The notes beneath the pieces are model-generated. The model worked only from the letters and a program-made list of their open reading frames with translations, did no database searches and was not told where the DNA came from. A stretch of 26,398 bases of DNA from Candidatus Latescibacterota bacterium (lineage in GTDB: Bacteria > Latescibacterota > UBA2968 > UBA8231), in NCBI GenBank assembly GCA_021295675.1, contig JAGWBY010000072.1, positions 9,885 through 36,282 on the forward strand. Reading direction: 5' to 3'. The position numbers and the translations under genes were made by a program. Positions 25,370 through 26,398 of this stretch are shown here, piece by piece. Every line of letters begins with the position of its first letter. Position 1 is the first letter of the stretch.

Positions 25370-26398
25370 ATGACGAAAGAATTGGCCAAGACGTACGATC
25401 CCGTGGCGATCGAAAAAAAATGGTACGATTTCTGGGAAGAAAACGGCCATTTTAACGCGGGGATCAACCCGGACAAGCCCCCTTACAGCATAGTAATTCC
25501 TCCGCCCAACGTGACGGGCGAGTTGCACATGGGCCACGCGATCCAACACGCCATCCACGACTTGGTGGTGCGGTGGAAGCGGATGCAGGGCTTTGAGACG
25601 CTCTGTCTGCCGGGCACGGACCACGCGGGCATTGCCACCCAGATGAAGGTCGAACAGGAGCTTTTAGAGGTCGAGGGCAAGAATCGCTACGACTTGGGGC
25701 GCGACGCTATGCTCGACCGGATTTGGCAGTGGAAGGAAAAATACGGGGACGCCATCTATCACCAATTGCGCCAACTTGGGGCTAGCTACGATTGGCGGTG
25801 GGAGCGATTCACGCTAGACGAGGAGTACGTCGAGGCTGTATTACAGGCCTTCGAACGCTTTGCGGAAAAAGGGTGGATTTACCGTGGCACCCGCATGATT
25901 AACTGGTGTCCGCAGTGCCGTACCGTCATTTCTGACCTAGAGACCGAAGAGCGCGAAGTCGCCGGCCACTTGTGGCACATTCGCTATCCAGCCCAGGGGG
26001 GCGCACTGCAAGTCGTGGTCGCTACCACGCGGCCGGAAACCATGCTGGGGGACACGGCCGTGGCCGTCCACCCCAACGACGACCGTTGGCGAGAGACCAT
26101 TGGTCTACAACTCGATCTGCCGCTGACAGATCGAGTCATTCCCATCGTCGCCGATGAATACGCCGATCCCGAGTTGGGTAGTGGGGCGGTCAAGGTCACG
26201 CCGGCGCACGATCCCAATGACTACGAGCTAGGCTTGCGCCACGATCTAGCGCAAATCCAAGTCATCGGTTTTGACGGGGTTATGACCGAAGCGGCCGGCC
26301 GTTTTGCGGGGTTGGATCGCTACGCAGCTCGCGAGGCCGTGGTGGCTGCGTTGGAAGCCGAAGGGCTGCTGGCAAAAATAGAGGATCACGAACACGCC
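25370..26398 (+). CDS. valS: Valyl-tRNA synthetase, 3' end outside the window
   Basis: ValS attaches valine to tRNA-Val and edits threonine mischarging. The first 343 codons are present and open to the right edge. KTYDPVAIEKKWYDFWEE is the typical opening; the class I HIGH motif appears as HMGH (53-56) in PPPNVTGELHMGHA; PGTDHAGIATQ, WCPQCRTVISDLE and the start of the editing domain (VATTRPETMLGDTAVAVHP, TPAHDPNDYELG) follow. The ATG has AAGGA seven bases upstream. The KMSKS motif and anticodon domain lie beyond the window. Confidence 0.96.
   Translation, partial: MTKELAKTYDPVAIEKKWYDFWEENGHFNAGINPDKPPYSIVIPPPNVTGELHMGHAIQHAIHDLVVRWKRMQGFETLCLPGTDHAGIATQMKVEQELLEVEGKNRYDLGRDAMLDRIWQWKEKYGDAIYHQLRQLGASYDWRWERFTLDEEYVEAVLQAFERFAEKGWIYRGTRMINWCPQCRTVISDLETEEREVAGHLWHIRYPAQGGALQVVVATTRPETMLGDTAVAVHPNDDRWRETIGLQLDLPLTDRVIPIVADEYADPELGSGAVKVTPAHDPNDYELGLRHDLAQIQVIGFDGVMTEAAGRFAGLDRYAAREAVVAALEAEGLLAKIEDHEHA

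Overview
This is a densely packed bacterial chromosome segment, moderately GC-rich by eye, with about 26 genes and no sign of phage, insertion sequence, tRNA, rRNA or CRISPR. Most genes are core housekeeping functions: DNA polymerase III delta subunit, thioredoxin, ClpX, ClpP, CoaE, glycine cleavage T and P proteins, HemL, HU, MurQ and ValS. A SPOR-domain lipoprotein candidate, MurQ and an EpmA-like EF-P ligase point to a Gram-negative cell. The mix of EpmA with a YmfF/YmfH-like M16 peptidase pair and an aldo/keto reductase next to a D-threonine-aldolase-like gene does not match a model organism I recognise. I suspect an uncultured lineage and cannot name the phylum. Two promoters with near-perfect sigma-70 spacing (trxA, clpP) indicate standard housekeeping transcription.

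Layout. Positions 1-4000 (+): a partial unknown gene and terminator, a small membrane protein overlapping holA, trxA behind a consensus promoter, then a translationally coupled pair of a cyclic-nucleotide-binding-domain protein and an AI-2E/PerM-family membrane protein. The membrane protein carries an inserted beta-rich domain of ASH/Hydin type in its extracytoplasmic loop. 4000-8000: a perfect 15-bp palindrome, a cold-shock-domain protein with an extra helical head and acidic tail, clpX with terminator, an epmA-like gene with an added OB-like head, and clpP on the opposite strand. 8000-13750 (+): coaE-gcvT-gcvP-gmd, tightly coupled and without gcvH. 13717-14469 (-): trmJ. 14510-18025 (+): a YmfF-like (inactive) and YmfH-like (active-site-bearing) M16 pair coupled to a THUMP protein whose methyltransferase half has lost its SAM and catalytic motifs. 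18144-20908 (+): hemL, SPOR lipoprotein with Thr/Ala-Ser-Asp repeats, RibL-like nucleotidyltransferase, GNAT, each overlapping the next. 25232-20896 (-): murQ, aldo/keto reductase, a frameshifted D-threonine-aldolase-like gene, HU, and a sulfatase-fold protein with a likely Thr nucleophile. 25370-end (+): the start of valS behind a good promoter.

The most unusual items are the ASH-type domain inside the AI-2E transporter, the THUMP pseudo-methyltransferase coupled to the M16 pair, the co-location of EpmA with relatives of the Bacillus EF-P 5-aminopentanol factors, and the sulfatase-fold enzyme without a Cys/Ser nucleophile. No single obviously new multi-gene system (defence, conflict or secretion) was seen.
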